DNA of 64,000 bases from Mycobacterium intermedium (GTDB lineage Bacteria > Actinomycetota > Actinomycetes > Mycobacteriales > Mycobacteriaceae). Under the pieces are notes generated by a model. The model was given only the letters and a program-made list of their open reading frames with translations, was not told the DNA's origin and ran no database searches. The translations under genes and the position numbers were made by a program. This document shows positions 27,780 through 36,808 of this stretch, in pieces; position 1 is the first letter of the stretch, and each line of letters starts with the position of its first letter. The stretch lies in assembly GCF_002086275.1 (NCBI RefSeq), contig NZ_MVHT01000003.1, positions 62,001 through 126,000 of the forward strand. Reading direction: 5' to 3'.

Positions 27780-28898
27780 CTATGGGGCTGGCGCCGCGAC
27801 AACCTGCGGCGCCGACACGGTGTCGTAGATTCCGTTGTCGCCGAAGAACTTTTGCCGTGCGTCCGCCCAATCGTTGGCCACCGCGGTGATCGGGAACAAC
27901 TCCAAGCCCGGTAGCCGGTCGCCATACTTGGCTAAAATCTCTGGCTTGACCGGCCGGTAACCGTTGCGCGCCATGATTTGTTGCGCGTCGTCGGTGAACA
28001 GGTAGTTGAGGTAGGCCTTGGCGTGGGCCGCTGTCGTGGGATCTTTGACATTGGCATCGACCCAGGCCACCGCCGGCTCGGCCCGGATACTCACCGGGGG
28101 GTAGACGATCTCGTATTCGTTCGGGTTGTCCCGGGCCACGCGCAAGGCTTCGTTCTCCCACGCCAGCTGCACATCGCCAATCCTCTGCACGGTGAAACTC
28201 GTGCTGGCACCGCGGGCACCGGCATCGGCGGCCACGACGTGTTGCAACAGCGACCTCAGGTATGCCGCCGCCTGATTGGAGTCGCCGCCGCGAGTGGTGA
28301 TACTGCCCCAGGCGGCGAAGATGCTCAGTTGGCCGTTGCCGGAGGTGCGGGGATTCGGCGAGACAACGGCGACGTCGTCCTTGATCAGGTCGGGCCAGTC
28401 ATGGATGCCCTTGGGATTGCCCTTGCGGACCAAGAACACGATGGTCGAGGTGTAGGGCACCGAGTTATTCGGCAGCCGCCGTTGCCAATCGGGCGCGACA
28501 AGGCCGCGCTTGCGTAGTGCGTCGATGTCGCTGATCAGTGCCAACGACACCACATTGGCCCGTTGCGAACCGTCGATGACGCTGGCCGCCTGCCGACCCG
28601 AGCCACCGTGTGACTGCTTGACGGTCAGGCTGGTTCCGGTTTGGTTGCGGTACCGGGTGCTGAACGCCGCATCGAGTTCGACATACAGCTCGCGGGTCGG
28701 GTCGTAGGAGACGTTGAGGATCTGATTGGGCTGGTCGTCGGGGAGATTCCCGAGCACGATCGCTGTTGCGGCGACGATGATCGCTACGAGCCCGAGGACA
28801 TTAAGCCAGGAAACGCGCCACGGAATGCGCAGCGACAAGCGGGAGAGCACGCGTCCAACCACCACGATCTCCCTTGACGACTGTCTTGCTTTGTCCAA
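27780..28898 (-). CDS. Sulfate/thiosulfate-binding-type substrate-binding protein, membrane-anchored
   Basis: A 372-residue family 1 sulfate-binding-like protein (CysP/Sbp/SubI type). After an N-terminal anchor helix ([19 protein letters not shown]) come [43 protein letters not shown] and [17 protein letters not shown], hallmark binding-loop motifs of the family. No lipobox is seen, so it is tethered by an uncleaved or signal-type helix. No ABC permease or ATPase gene is nearby; instead a SulP permease follows at once, which suggests a joint operon. Confidence 0.88.
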   Translation of the reverse strand: MDKARQSSREIVVVGRVLSRLSLRIPWRVSWLNVLGLVAIIVAATAIVLGNLPDDQPNQILNVSYDPTRELYVELDAAFSTRYRNQTGTSLTVKQSHGGSGRQAASVIDGSQRANVVSLALISDIDALRKRGLVAPDWQRRLPNNSVPYTSTIVFLVRKGNPKGIHDWPDLIKDDVAVVSPNPRTSGNGQLSIFAAWGSITTRGGDSNQAAAYLRSLLQHVVAADAGARGASTSFTVQRIGDVQLAWENEALRVARDNPNEYEIVYPPVSIRAEPAVAWVDANVKDPTTAAHAKAYLNYLFTDDAQQIMARNGYRPVKPEILAKYGDRLPGLELFPITAVANDWADARQKFFGDNGIYDTVSAPQVVAAPAP

Positions 28899-28986
28899 TC
28901 AATATGCAGTCTGCCGATGCTAGCGGCGGGTCCGCCGCAGGACAGCGCTGAGAATCAACCTGAAGATAAGTCGGGGGGCATTGACT

Positions 28987-30762
28987 TCACTTCACGTTGT
29001 ACTCGTGCAGCGTCTGGTTTGCCTTTTCGCTCACCGTGACATACCCGCGCCCGTCGTTGTGGAAGGCGATCGCCTCGCCCTGCGATTCACTGACGGCTGG
29101 GGCGTAGACGGGGCCTTGGCTGAAGACCGACCAGGCAGCGCTGCCCGGCGCGCGGTTCCACAACAGCACATCGTCGTAGGTGCGAACCGCAACCTGGGAG
29201 CCATCCGCTGAGAAGTCCGCACTCGTGACCCGCTGCGAATCTGCGTCCGACAGGTCCAGTGTGGCAACTTGTTTCAGAGTTTCGACGCTGCTGCTGCCCC
29301 ACTTGCTCGCCGACACCGAGTAGACACGGGAAACATCGTCACCGGTCTTCTCGATGGTCAGCAGATCCCCGGTCTTCGGGTCCACCAGCAACGCCTCGGA
29401 GTTGATCTTTTCGCCACCTTGATAGGCCAGGCGCAGCTTTTCCACTCCGCTGAGCGTGCCGCTCGTCGGGTTGCTCGCGGTACCCGTCACGATGGGCTCC
29501 GGGACGCGGTAGACGATGACTTCGCTTCGCGAGTAACCGTTGTCGCCGATATCGCCGATGTAGATGTAGGACTTGCCGTCAGGCCCGACGGCGACTTCGA
29601 TGTCCTCCCAGTCATTTGCCGATGCGCCGCTGAGTTTGTACGTCGCCAGCGTGTTACCGGTCTTGGCATCGATGGCGAAGATGCGCGCCGAGTCGCCTGA
29701 ATCGTTATGCACCCAATACACATCCGGGTTTCGGATGCCGGCGTCGATACCCGAGATCTCGTCCAGGGAACTATTGGTTATCTTGCCGCCACTCGAGGAT
29801 CTGACGTCACCTTCGCGGGCCGCGTCGGTGACGTTCGGTCCAGGAGCTGGGTCCGGGCCGGGATCAGGACCAGGACCGGGCTCAGGACCAGGACCGGGCT
29901 CGGGCTCGGGCTCGGGACCAGGTCCGGGACCAGGACCGGGATCTGGCTCGGTGATTCGCGTACCCAGTGCGCCGTCCGCTCCGGCCTTGCCGGAAAGTTC
30001 GCCACCCGCGCCACCCTTGCCGCCGGCGCCAGGGTTGGCGCCCGAACCGCCCGACCCGCCGGCGCCGCCGGCACCCCCGTCGCCAAACAGCCCGGCGTTG
30101 CCGCCAGCTCCACCGGCACCAGCGACGCTGCCGGCCAAGCCAGTTCCGCCGGCACCCCCCGCGCCCCCGTTGCCCGACAACCACCCGCCAGCACCACCCT
30201 GACCACCGGCGGGAGCAACCGTCGAACCGGCCAAGGCCGACCCGCCTTGTCCGCCGGCGCCACCATTGCCGATCAGCCCGGCACTACCGCCGTTGCCGCC
30301 GGGCTGGCCGGGCGCTCCCGAACCGCCCCTGCCGCCGTTGCCATACAAGAAGCCGCCGTGACCGCCGTGTTGGCCAGTGCCAGGTGCGCCGTCGACTCCG
30401 TCGCCGATCAGCGGACGGCCAAAGAGCGCCCGCGTGGGCGCGTTGATGACGTCAAGCACCGCCTGTTCCAGCGGCGCGGCGTTGGCCAGTTCGGCGGTCG
30501 CGTAGGCGTCCGCGCTGGCGACCAAAGTTCGTACCAGCTGCTCGTGGAACGCCCCGACCCGAGTGCCCACCGCCTGATAATCCCTGCCCAACCCCGAGAA
30601 CAGCGCCGCTACCGCCACGGAGACCTCGTCCTCGGCGGCAGCCAGCAACGACGTCGTTCTACTGGCCGCCGTCACATTCGCCGCATCTAGGGCCGAGTTG
30701 ATACCTCCCCAGTCCGCCGCCGCAGACGACAACAATTCCGGCACTGCCACCACATACGACAT
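28987..30762 (-). CDS. PE_PGRS protein with C-terminal beta-propeller-like domain
   Basis: A 591-residue protein in four parts. A PE domain (1-~95; [16 protein letters not shown]) is followed by the [11 protein letters not shown] junction. A moderate PGRS region has GGAGG-type repeats (~120-270). Next is a Pro/Gly/Glu/Asp-Pro repeat linker ([12 protein letters not shown] and variants, ~275-320). A ~270-residue C-terminal domain follows, with [45 protein letters not shown] and [16 protein letters not shown]. This resembles phytase-like or esterase-like beta-propellers of secreted proteins. Two palindromes lie just upstream. Surface location is inferred from the PE domain. Confidence 0.85.
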   Translation of the reverse strand: MSYVVAVPELLSSAAADWGGINSALDAANVTAASRTTSLLAAAEDEVSVAVAALFSGLGRDYQAVGTRVGAFHEQLVRTLVASADAYATAELANAAPLEQAVLDVINAPTRALFGRPLIGDGVDGAPGTGQHGGHGGFLYGNGGRGGSGAPGQPGGNGGSAGLIGNGGAGGQGGSALAGSTVAPAGGQGGAGGWLSGNGGAGGAGGTGLAGSVAGAGGAGGNAGLFGDGGAGGAGGSGGSGANPGAGGKGGAGGELSGKAGADGALGTRITEPDPGPGPGPGPEPEPEPGPGPEPGPGPDPGPDPAPGPNVTDAAREGDVRSSSGGKITNSSLDEISGIDAGIRNPDVYWVHNDSGDSARIFAIDAKTGNTLATYKLSGASANDWEDIEVAVGPDGKSYIYIGDIGDNGYSRSEVIVYRVPEPIVTGTASNPTSGTLSGVEKLRLAYQGGEKINSEALLVDPKTGDLLTIEKTGDDVSRVYSVSASKWGSSSVETLKQVATLDLSDADSQRVTSADFSADGSQVAVRTYDDVLLWNRAPGSAAWSVFSQGPVYAPAVSESQGEAIAFHNDGRGYVTVSEKANQTLHEYNVK

Positions 30763-30785
30763 CGCTGCTCCCGGCCCGGATCATG

Positions 30786-30803
30786 TAATCAATCGATTGA
30801 TCG
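30786..30803. promoter_or_regulatory. Operator-like palindrome, site A
   Basis: TAATCAATCGATTGATCG contains the perfect 14-bp palindrome ATCAA-TCGA-TTGAT. It lies 24 bp upstream of the PE_PGRS start and is 17/18 identical to site B. An 11-base stretch is shared with site C between the two TetR genes at 35025-35036. Confidence 0.6.
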
Positions 30804-30843
30804 TATTTGCCCTGGTGGATGAGCGTAGGCGCGTTTGCAGAAA

Positions 30844-30861
30844 TAATCAATCGTTTGATCG
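30844..30861. promoter_or_regulatory. Operator-like palindrome, site B
   Basis: TAATCAATCGTTTGATCG differs from site A at one base, keeps the ATCAA-N4-TTGAT arms, and starts 58 bp from it. Two near-identical sites upstream of one gene suggest cooperative binding by a dimeric regulator. Confidence 0.6.
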
Positions 30862-30910
30862 CATATTCCCTGACAACACCGCCCACTCCACCGCACATAG
30901 GCCACGTGCC

Positions 30911-32464
30911 CTACTTCTGCACTAGGGCGGGCCTTCTGGGGCTGCTCGGCGAAGGGGTAACGGTGCGGTGCGACCAGTCGCGCGGGCGTAGCCGCCACGT
31001 GCGCCGGGCGTATTCCAACTCCGTGTAGGGCCACTGGGTCACGACGCGACCGCTCGGCGAACGGAAGTAGCTGTCGCAGCGCGTCCAGATGCTGCGTTCC
31101 AGGTCGACCGATAGCTCGTCGTTGAAGCGCCGCTCGGCCTCGGGTCGCACATCGACGTATCCGCCGCGGCGCGCGACCCGGGTCACCGCGCTGGCCACCA
31201 GGCGCGCCCCGGCCTCGAGGATGTAGACGATCGAATTGCCGCCCTGGTTGGTGTTGGGGCCGTAGAGCATGAAGAAGTTCGGGAACCCGCTGACCGCCAC
31301 ACCCAGGTAGGCGCTGGGATCGGCGCCCCAGCGCTCGTGCAGGCTTTGGCCTTCGTCGCCCACAACCTCGATGCCCGAGAGGTAGCTCGAGGTTTCGAAT
31401 CCGGTGGCCAGCACCAGCGCGTCAGTCTCGACGACCTCGCCGGCGGCAGTGATGACCGACGTCTCCGACACTCGTTTGATTGGTTCGGTGACCAGTTCGA
31501 CATTCTCCTGCTGCAACGCCCGGTAGTAATCGTCGCCCAGCAACACCCGCTTGCAGCGGAACGGATAGTTCGGCGTCAGCGCTGCCCGCAGCCGCTCGTC
31601 GGGCACGGTGCGCTCCAGGAAGGACGTCGCAATCGTCGCGCGGGAAGCCACCACCGGATCGTCGGCCATTGTTGCGGTGTTGTCGTGCTGGAATTTCCAG
31701 ATCTGCCAACGGGTTCGGCGCACCGCCAGTGGATCGCGCCGGAACCGTAGCAATTCCGTTGCGGTGTACGGGCGGTCATCCTTGGGGACCATCCAGGGCG
31801 GAGTGCGCTGAAACACCGTCAAGCGACTTGCAACCCTGGCCAATTCTGGGATGACCTGCACGCCACTGGCACCCGTACCGATCACCGCCACCCGCTTGCC
31901 GGTCAGGTCGACACCGTGGTCCCACTGCGCGGTGTGCATGAGGACGCCCGTGAAGTCAGAGATGCCGGCGACGTCAGGTAGCTTCACCGATCCGAACAAG
32001 CCGACCGCGCTGACCACCACGTCGGCGGTCAGCACCGAGGACCGCCCGTCGCTGTCGAGATGCAAGTCCCACTGCCAGGTTTCCGAGTTCCATCGTGCGC
32101 TTTGCACCCGCGTCTCCAACATCAGGTGGCGGCGCAGATCAAACTCGTCGGCCACCGATTCCAGGTAGGCCAGTATCTCGGGCTGCCGCGCGTAGGTGCG
32201 GCTCCAGGATTTGTTGCACGCGAATGAGAACGAATACAGATGACTCTGGATATCGCATGCGGCACCGGGATAGGTGTTGCGCCGCCAGGTACCTCCGACG
32301 CCGTCCGCAGACTCGACAATCACCAGATCGTCGATTCCCCTGCGCCGCAACGCCACCGCCACACCTAGCCCACCGAATCCGGCGCCGATAATCGCCACCC
32401 TCGGTGAACGGCGGCGCCGGGTCGCCGCCCATAGGTGCCCGATCACGTACCGCCGACTGGTCAT
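30911..32464 (-). CDS. Flavin monooxygenase, Baeyer-Villiger type (second of pair)
   Basis: A 517-residue FAD/NADPH monooxygenase. The FAD Rossmann motif is IIGAGFGGLGVA, the Baeyer-Villiger fingerprint is FTGVLMHTAQWD (FxGxxxHxxxWD), and the NADPH motif is VIGTGASGVQ. The ATG at 32464 overlaps the stop of the upstream monooxygenase (ATGA); the frame is open upstream but lies inside the other gene. Such enzymes oxidise ketones, including steroid or terpenoid ketones, to esters. The substrate is unknown. Confidence 0.88.
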   Translation of the reverse strand: MTSRRYVIGHLWAATRRRRSPRVAIIGAGFGGLGVAVALRRRGIDDLVIVESADGVGGTWRRNTYPGAACDIQSHLYSFSFACNKSWSRTYARQPEILAYLESVADEFDLRRHLMLETRVQSARWNSETWQWDLHLDSDGRSSVLTADVVVSAVGLFGSVKLPDVAGISDFTGVLMHTAQWDHGVDLTGKRVAVIGTGASGVQVIPELARVASRLTVFQRTPPWMVPKDDRPYTATELLRFRRDPLAVRRTRWQIWKFQHDNTATMADDPVVASRATIATSFLERTVPDERLRAALTPNYPFRCKRVLLGDDYYRALQQENVELVTEPIKRVSETSVITAAGEVVETDALVLATGFETSSYLSGIEVVGDEGQSLHERWGADPSAYLGVAVSGFPNFFMLYGPNTNQGGNSIVYILEAGARLVASAVTRVARRGGYVDVRPEAERRFNDELSVDLERSIWTRCDSYFRSPSGRVVTQWPYTELEYARRTWRLRPRDWSHRTVTPSPSSPRRPALVQK

Positions 32465-34284
32465 TGTCCGCCCTGTCCGCCGCGAGTCTCCAGGCCCGCC
32501 ATGTCCCCCTTCGCCCGCCATCCCTCGAGGATGTCGGCGTACTCGGTGGGGGCGCCGAAGAAGAAGCTGCCCTGACGAGTCTTGTTGTCGGCCATGCCCT
32601 CTCGGTTGTAATAGCCGGGGGTGCAGGTCCTTGCCCGGTCTGCGCTTGCTGTCGAGCGCTGTAACACCGTGTCCACCCACTGGGCTTCGGCGCTCGGCGA
32701 CGCTTCGATCTCGGCGACGCCGTGTTCCAGTGCCCAGGCGATGATCCAGGCGGTGTGGGTGGCCTGTACGTCGAGCAGGTACGGAAAGTTCACCGTCAAT
32801 CCGGCCTGGGCAATGCTCTGTATGAAGCAATTGGGAAAGCCGTTGGTGTGTAAGCCCTGAAAGGTGCGCACGCCATCACGCCAACGCTCGGTCAATGTCA
32901 TTCCATCACGGCCGATCAACTCGAACCCGGTGCGGCGGCAGTAGTCCGTGCCCACTTCGAACCCGGTCGCAAAAATCAAGCAGTCGAGCTCATACAGCAC
33001 GCCGTCAACGACCACACCGGCCTCGGTGATGCGCTCTACGCCTCGTCCGCGGGTGTCGACGAGCGTGACGTTGTGGCGGTTGAACGTCTGCAGATACTCG
33101 TCGTGGAAGCAGGGTCGCTTACAGAAGTAGCCGTACCACGGTTTGAGCGCCTCGGCGGTGGCGCGGTCGATCACGATGTCGTCTACGCGCGCCCGGATCT
33201 CCTCCATCTTGGCAAGGTCGGCCAATTCGATCTCACGGCCGCGTTGTTCGGGGTCCGAACCGTCAGTGTCCTGGCGCATGACGGGCAGCTTGCGCGTAAT
33301 ACTCGTCCAGGCATCGGCAACCAGATCCTTCTCCGCTTGTCCACCGGCGGTCAGGATCTGGAAGTTCTGGATGCGTTCACGCTGCCAGCCCGGCGGTAAA
33401 CCGTTGGCCCACTGTGGATCCGTGGGTCCGTTGGCGCGCACATCGACCGACGACGGGGTGCGTTGAAAGACGAACAGATGTTGTGCCGACGCACCGAGGT
33501 GCGGTACACACTGGATCGCCGTTGCACCCGTGCCGATGATTCCGACGCGCTTACCGGCAAGATGTTCCAGCTTCTCACCGGTATAGCGATAATCCCAGCG
33601 ACTGGTGTGGAAGCTGTGACCGCGAAACGACCGGATTCCGGGAATGCCAGGAAGTTTGGGCTTGGCCTGATAGCCGTTGGCCATGGAGACGAATCGCGCC
33701 CGCATCTCGTCGCCGTGGTTGGTTCGAATGACCCACCGCGAAGCTGCCGAATCCCAACGGATCTCGCGCACCTCGGTCCGCAGGCACGCGTCCCGGTAAA
33801 GGTCGTAGTGCTCAGCGATGCGACGACAGTGGGCGAAAATTTCCGCGCCCTTGGCATACTTCTCCGTCGGCACGTATCCAAGTTCTTCCAACAGTGGCAT
33901 GTACACGTAGGACTCGACGTCGCACGCAATGCCCGGATAACGGTTCCAGTACCAGGTGCCGCCCACGTCGGCTGCCCGATCGATCATCCGCAGGCATTTC
34001 ACGCCGAGTTCGCGTAGCCGCGCACCCGTCAGCAGTCCGCCGAATCCGGCCCCGATGATCGCTGCGTCCACCTCGTCGACCAGTGGCACCCGGGTGAATC
34101 CCGGTTCCACCCACGGGTCCGCGCCGAAGTGGGCAAATTCGCCCGCGATCTCTACGTATTGGGCGATCCCGTCGGGACGCAATCGCCGGGCCCGTTCCGC
34201 GGCATATTTCTGGCGCAGGGCATCGACGTCGAACGCCGGGCGAACCGTCTCCGTCAAGGGTCTCGACTCCACTCTCCGAGACAT
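32461..34284 (-). CDS. Flavin monooxygenase, Baeyer-Villiger type (first of pair)
   Basis: A 607-residue enzyme, longer than its neighbour because of an N-terminal extension of about 60 residues before the FAD motif (IIGAGFGGLLTGARL), as in cyclopentadecanone- or acetone-type BVMOs. The fingerprint is FRGHSFHTSRWD and the NADPH motif is IIGTGATAIQ. The start is taken as ATG 34284, ten or so bases after a palindrome (site D); no ribosome-binding site is seen, so translation may be leaderless. It lies 54 bp downstream of a TetR gene on the same strand and overlaps the second BVMO by 4 bases. Confidence 0.88.
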   Translation of the reverse strand: MSRRVESRPLTETVRPAFDVDALRQKYAAERARRLRPDGIAQYVEIAGEFAHFGADPWVEPGFTRVPLVDEVDAAIIGAGFGGLLTGARLRELGVKCLRMIDRAADVGGTWYWNRYPGIACDVESYVYMPLLEELGYVPTEKYAKGAEIFAHCRRIAEHYDLYRDACLRTEVREIRWDSAASRWVIRTNHGDEMRARFVSMANGYQAKPKLPGIPGIRSFRGHSFHTSRWDYRYTGEKLEHLAGKRVGIIGTGATAIQCVPHLGASAQHLFVFQRTPSSVDVRANGPTDPQWANGLPPGWQRERIQNFQILTAGGQAEKDLVADAWTSITRKLPVMRQDTDGSDPEQRGREIELADLAKMEEIRARVDDIVIDRATAEALKPWYGYFCKRPCFHDEYLQTFNRHNVTLVDTRGRGVERITEAGVVVDGVLYELDCLIFATGFEVGTDYCRRTGFELIGRDGMTLTERWRDGVRTFQGLHTNGFPNCFIQSIAQAGLTVNFPYLLDVQATHTAWIIAWALEHGVAEIEASPSAEAQWVDTVLQRSTASADRARTCTPGYYNREGMADNKTRQGSFFFGAPTEYADILEGWRAKGDMAGLETRGGQGGQ

Positions 34285-34296
34285 CGACCATATAAG

Positions 34297-34310
34297 TGAT
34301 CGTCTGATCA
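34297..34310. promoter_or_regulatory. Operator-like palindrome, site D
   Basis: TGATC-GTCT-GATCA has perfect 5-bp arms and the same 5-4-5 layout as sites A and B, located immediately before the BVMO start. Its sequence is only loosely related to A-C (shared GATCA core), so a common regulator is less certain here. Confidence 0.45.
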
Positions 34311-34338
34311 ATTCAAGGGGTGGCAGTCGGGCTGAACC

Positions 34339-34989
34339 TCACGCCGTTTCGAGCAATGCGCCCCTGACCATGACCTTTGCCGCGTCGACGGCGGCGAGGT
34401 AATCGTCCACGGGCGACGTCGCCGCCAGTTCCGTCAGGCCGAAGACGAGCGCATAGATCATCTCCACGACAGCCGCCGGGTCTGCCCCAGGGCTCAGCTC
34501 GCCCGCCCGGTCCGCCTCGTCGACTATTCCCTGGATGAGTTGACGAAACGTGGTAAATCCGGCCTCCGACCCTAGTTGCCCGGCCGTGTCCGGCACGTCC
34601 AGGATCATGCCCTGGTTCGCTCGGATCGCCCACTCGAATGCGGCCAGGTCGGGGTACCTGCGCACCAAGCGCGCACATTCGTCAAGCACCGCTTCGATCC
34701 GACTGACGACGTCCCCAGGGCCCTCCGCGGCCTCACGCAGCAGGGGCATCGCGAATTCGGCCCTGGCCACGACCGTCGCCTTGATCAATTCCGACTTGTT
34801 CGAAAAGTAGTTGTAAAGGCTCGCGCTGGTCACATTCGCCATCCGCGCGATCTCGCGGATGGTCGCCCGGGCGTAGCCGACTTCAGCCACACATTTCATG
34901 GCCGCGAAGATGATCCGCATGCGAGTGCCCTCGCCACTGGCACCCACTGGGCGGCCCAGGCGGGAAGGGGTCATGGTGGTCGTGTCCAC
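34339..34989 (-). CDS. TetR family regulator (paralogue 1)
   Basis: A 216-residue TetR protein. The N-terminal helix-turn-helix (YARATIREIARMANVTSASLYNYFSNKSELIKA) is preceded by LGRPVGASGEGTR. The ligand domain is typical of mycobacterial TetR proteins. The start is GTG 34989, with ATG 34974 as an alternative. It is clearly paralogous to the divergent TetR at 35060 (shared LGRPVGASGE and EVGYAxATIREIA), so a local duplication is likely. It precedes the BVMO pair on the same strand and may control it. Confidence 0.88.
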   Translation of the reverse strand: MDTTTMTPSRLGRPVGASGEGTRMRIIFAAMKCVAEVGYARATIREIARMANVTSASLYNYFSNKSELIKATVVARAEFAMPLLREAAEGPGDVVSRIEAVLDECARLVRRYPDLAAFEWAIRANQGMILDVPDTAGQLGSEAGFTTFRQLIQGIVDEADRAGELSPGADPAAVVEMIYALVFGLTELAATSPVDDYLAAVDAAKVMVRGALLETA

Positions 34990-35024
34990 CCTTTCGACAT
35001 AGGCACCGTTGCCGTCGAATATAT

Positions 35025-35036
35025 TCGATTGATCGA
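35025..35036. promoter_or_regulatory. Operator-like palindrome between divergent TetR genes, site C
   Basis: TCGAT-TG-ATCGA is a perfect inverted repeat in the 70-bp gap between the two TetR starts. TCGATTGATCG (35025-35035) also occurs exactly in site A. Autoregulation by one or both TetR proteins is the natural inference. Confidence 0.6.
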
Positions 35037-35059
35037 TTACTTCGGTTGTCCGCTGAGGG

Positions 35060-35719
35060 GTGAGCCTAGTGGCCGTCGCGCCATCTGTATCAGGGGCTCA
35101 CCTGGGCCGGCCGGTGGGTGCCAGCGGTGAGGAGACCCGTCGGCGGATCCTTGCCGCCGCCATGCGCTGTGTTGGCGAGGTCGGCTACGCCCAAGCAACG
35201 ATCCGCGAGATCGCCAAGGCAGCCGACATGACCAGCGGCAGCCTGTACCACTACTTTCCGAACAAATCGGAGCTGCTCAGAGCGACCGGCGAAGAGATCG
35301 AGGAAGTCGTTCTGCCGCGGCTCCGCGCCGCTGCGGCAAAGTCCGACGACGTCCTGGACCGGCTCGATGCGGTGCTGGACGAGTCGAAGCGGTTGCGACG
35401 TGAGTTTCCCGACCTGGCAGCGTTCTTGCGTGCGCTCCGCGCCGAGAGCGCCGCCCAGCTCCCCCGCGGTGGCCCTCAGTATCCGGGGTCCAGAGCGCTG
35501 CGCGACGTTGTCACCGAGATCATCGGCGATGCACAGGCGCAGGGCGTGCTGTCCCCGGAATCCAACGCGGCCGCGACGGTGGATGCGATTTGTGCGCTGA
35601 CCCGCGGCCTGTCCGAACGGGCCGCCAGTCTCTCGCCGGACGCCTATGACGCCACCCTGGACTCGGCCAAGAGCCTCATCCGGGGAACGCTGTTCGCACC
35701 CACCCACAGCCAGGCCTGA
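35060..35719 (+). CDS. TetR family regulator (paralogue 2)
   Basis: A 219-residue TetR protein with a helix-turn-helix (YAQATIREIAKAADMTSGSLYHYFPNKSELL). The start is GTG 35060 with GAGGGG just upstream. It is paralogous to the divergent TetR gene. It lies 12 bp upstream of a luciferase-like flavoprotein and probably shares its transcript. Confidence 0.88.
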   Translation: MSLVAVAPSVSGAHLGRPVGASGEETRRRILAAAMRCVGEVGYAQATIREIAKAADMTSGSLYHYFPNKSELLRATGEEIEEVVLPRLRAAAAKSDDVLDRLDAVLDESKRLRREFPDLAAFLRALRAESAAQLPRGGPQYPGSRALRDVVTEIIGDAQAQGVLSPESNAAATVDAICALTRGLSERAASLSPDAYDATLDSAKSLIRGTLFAPTHSQA

Positions 35720-35731
35720 CGACCGTCAGAA

Positions 35732-36724
35732 ATGGGCCTGCTCACCGCGTTACGCCTGAACATGACCAACATCGCCGACCCGAAGGCGCGTCATGGGGAC
35801 CGCTACCAGGCCGCGCTGGAGATGGCGGAGTATGCGGACCGGAGCGGCTTCACCGCCGTCAGCGCGGAGGAACACCACCTGGCGGCCACGGGATGGCTAC
35901 CGTCGCCCCTGATCCTGGCCGCAGCAGTCGCTGGAAGAACCCGCACGGTGCGAATCAGCATCAACGCCTTGATCGTTCCGCTCTACGACCCGATCCGGCT
36001 CGCCGAAGATGTCGCCGTGCTGGACAACATCACCCAGGGCCGCTTCAGCTTTGTCGCCGGGATGGGTTACCGGCCTGAGGAATACCACGCAGCCGGAAAG
36101 GACTGGTCACGTCGCGGCGCCCTGATGGACCACTGCCTGTCAGTACTACTCCAGGCATGGCGTGACGAACCGTTCGAGTATCAAGGCAAGCTCGTCGACG
36201 TAACTCCGAAACCGCACACACGTCCACATCCGATCGTTTTCGTGGGCGGGATGACCGCAGCGGCGGCCCGGCGAGCGGCACGCTTCGGACTGCCTTTCTC
36301 GCCACCGATGCCGATGCCCGACTTGGTGGCGATATACGAGCAGGAATTGCTCAGGGAGGGTAAGACCGGCTTTGCCTACCACCCCGAAAATGGCAGTACT
36401 GTCACGTTGCTGCACGACGATCCCGACGAAGCCTGGTCTCGTTACGGCGAGTTCATCATGACTGAGGTCGCCGAATACAGCGCGTGGCGGCGCACCGGGG
36501 TGCCCCGGCCGAACGAGACGCCCGCGACATCGGTTGCCGAACTGCGCCGACTCAACAGTGTCGAGATCCTTACACCGGCGCAACTAATTGACCAGATTCG
36601 CAGCGGGAGAACAGAAGTCGTGGTGAATCCGCTGGTCGGGGGGCTCCCGATCGAAGATGGTTGGGCCAGTCTGCAGTTGCTGGTCGACGACGTTCTGCCG
36701 CACGTCTCCCGGACGAGCGCTTAG
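35732..36724 (+). CDS. LLM class (luciferase-like) flavin/F420 oxidoreductase
   Basis: A 330-residue TIM-barrel flavoprotein. SAEEHHL near residue 45 (typical of bacterial luciferase-like monooxygenases), LYDPIRLAEDVAVLDNITQGRF and VAGMGYRPEEYHAAGKDW are family landmarks. The cofactor may be FMNH2 or F420 and cannot be told by eye. It follows the second TetR gene by 12 bp. The two BVMOs lie across the divergent promoter, so all may serve one ketone or terpenoid pathway. Confidence 0.85.
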   Translation: MGLLTALRLNMTNIADPKARHGDRYQAALEMAEYADRSGFTAVSAEEHHLAATGWLPSPLILAAAVAGRTRTVRISINALIVPLYDPIRLAEDVAVLDNITQGRFSFVAGMGYRPEEYHAAGKDWSRRGALMDHCLSVLLQAWRDEPFEYQGKLVDVTPKPHTRPHPIVFVGGMTAAAARRAARFGLPFSPPMPMPDLVAIYEQELLREGKTGFAYHPENGSTVTLLHDDPDEAWSRYGEFIMTEVAEYSAWRRTGVPRPNETPATSVAELRRLNSVEILTPAQLIDQIRSGRTEVVVNPLVGGLPIEDGWASLQLLVDDVLPHVSRTSA

Positions 36725-36808
36725 CTGGCTTCAGGCTGTCTTTGAGCACGCCCAGAATTGGCCAAATATCGTGGTTTTGGAAGGCGTCTTGGTGGGCACA
36801 ATTGCGGC

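Noticed and set aside
29707..30690. Long open frames opposite the PE_PGRS gene
   Set aside because: Low-complexity products created by the repetitive PGRS codons on the other strand.
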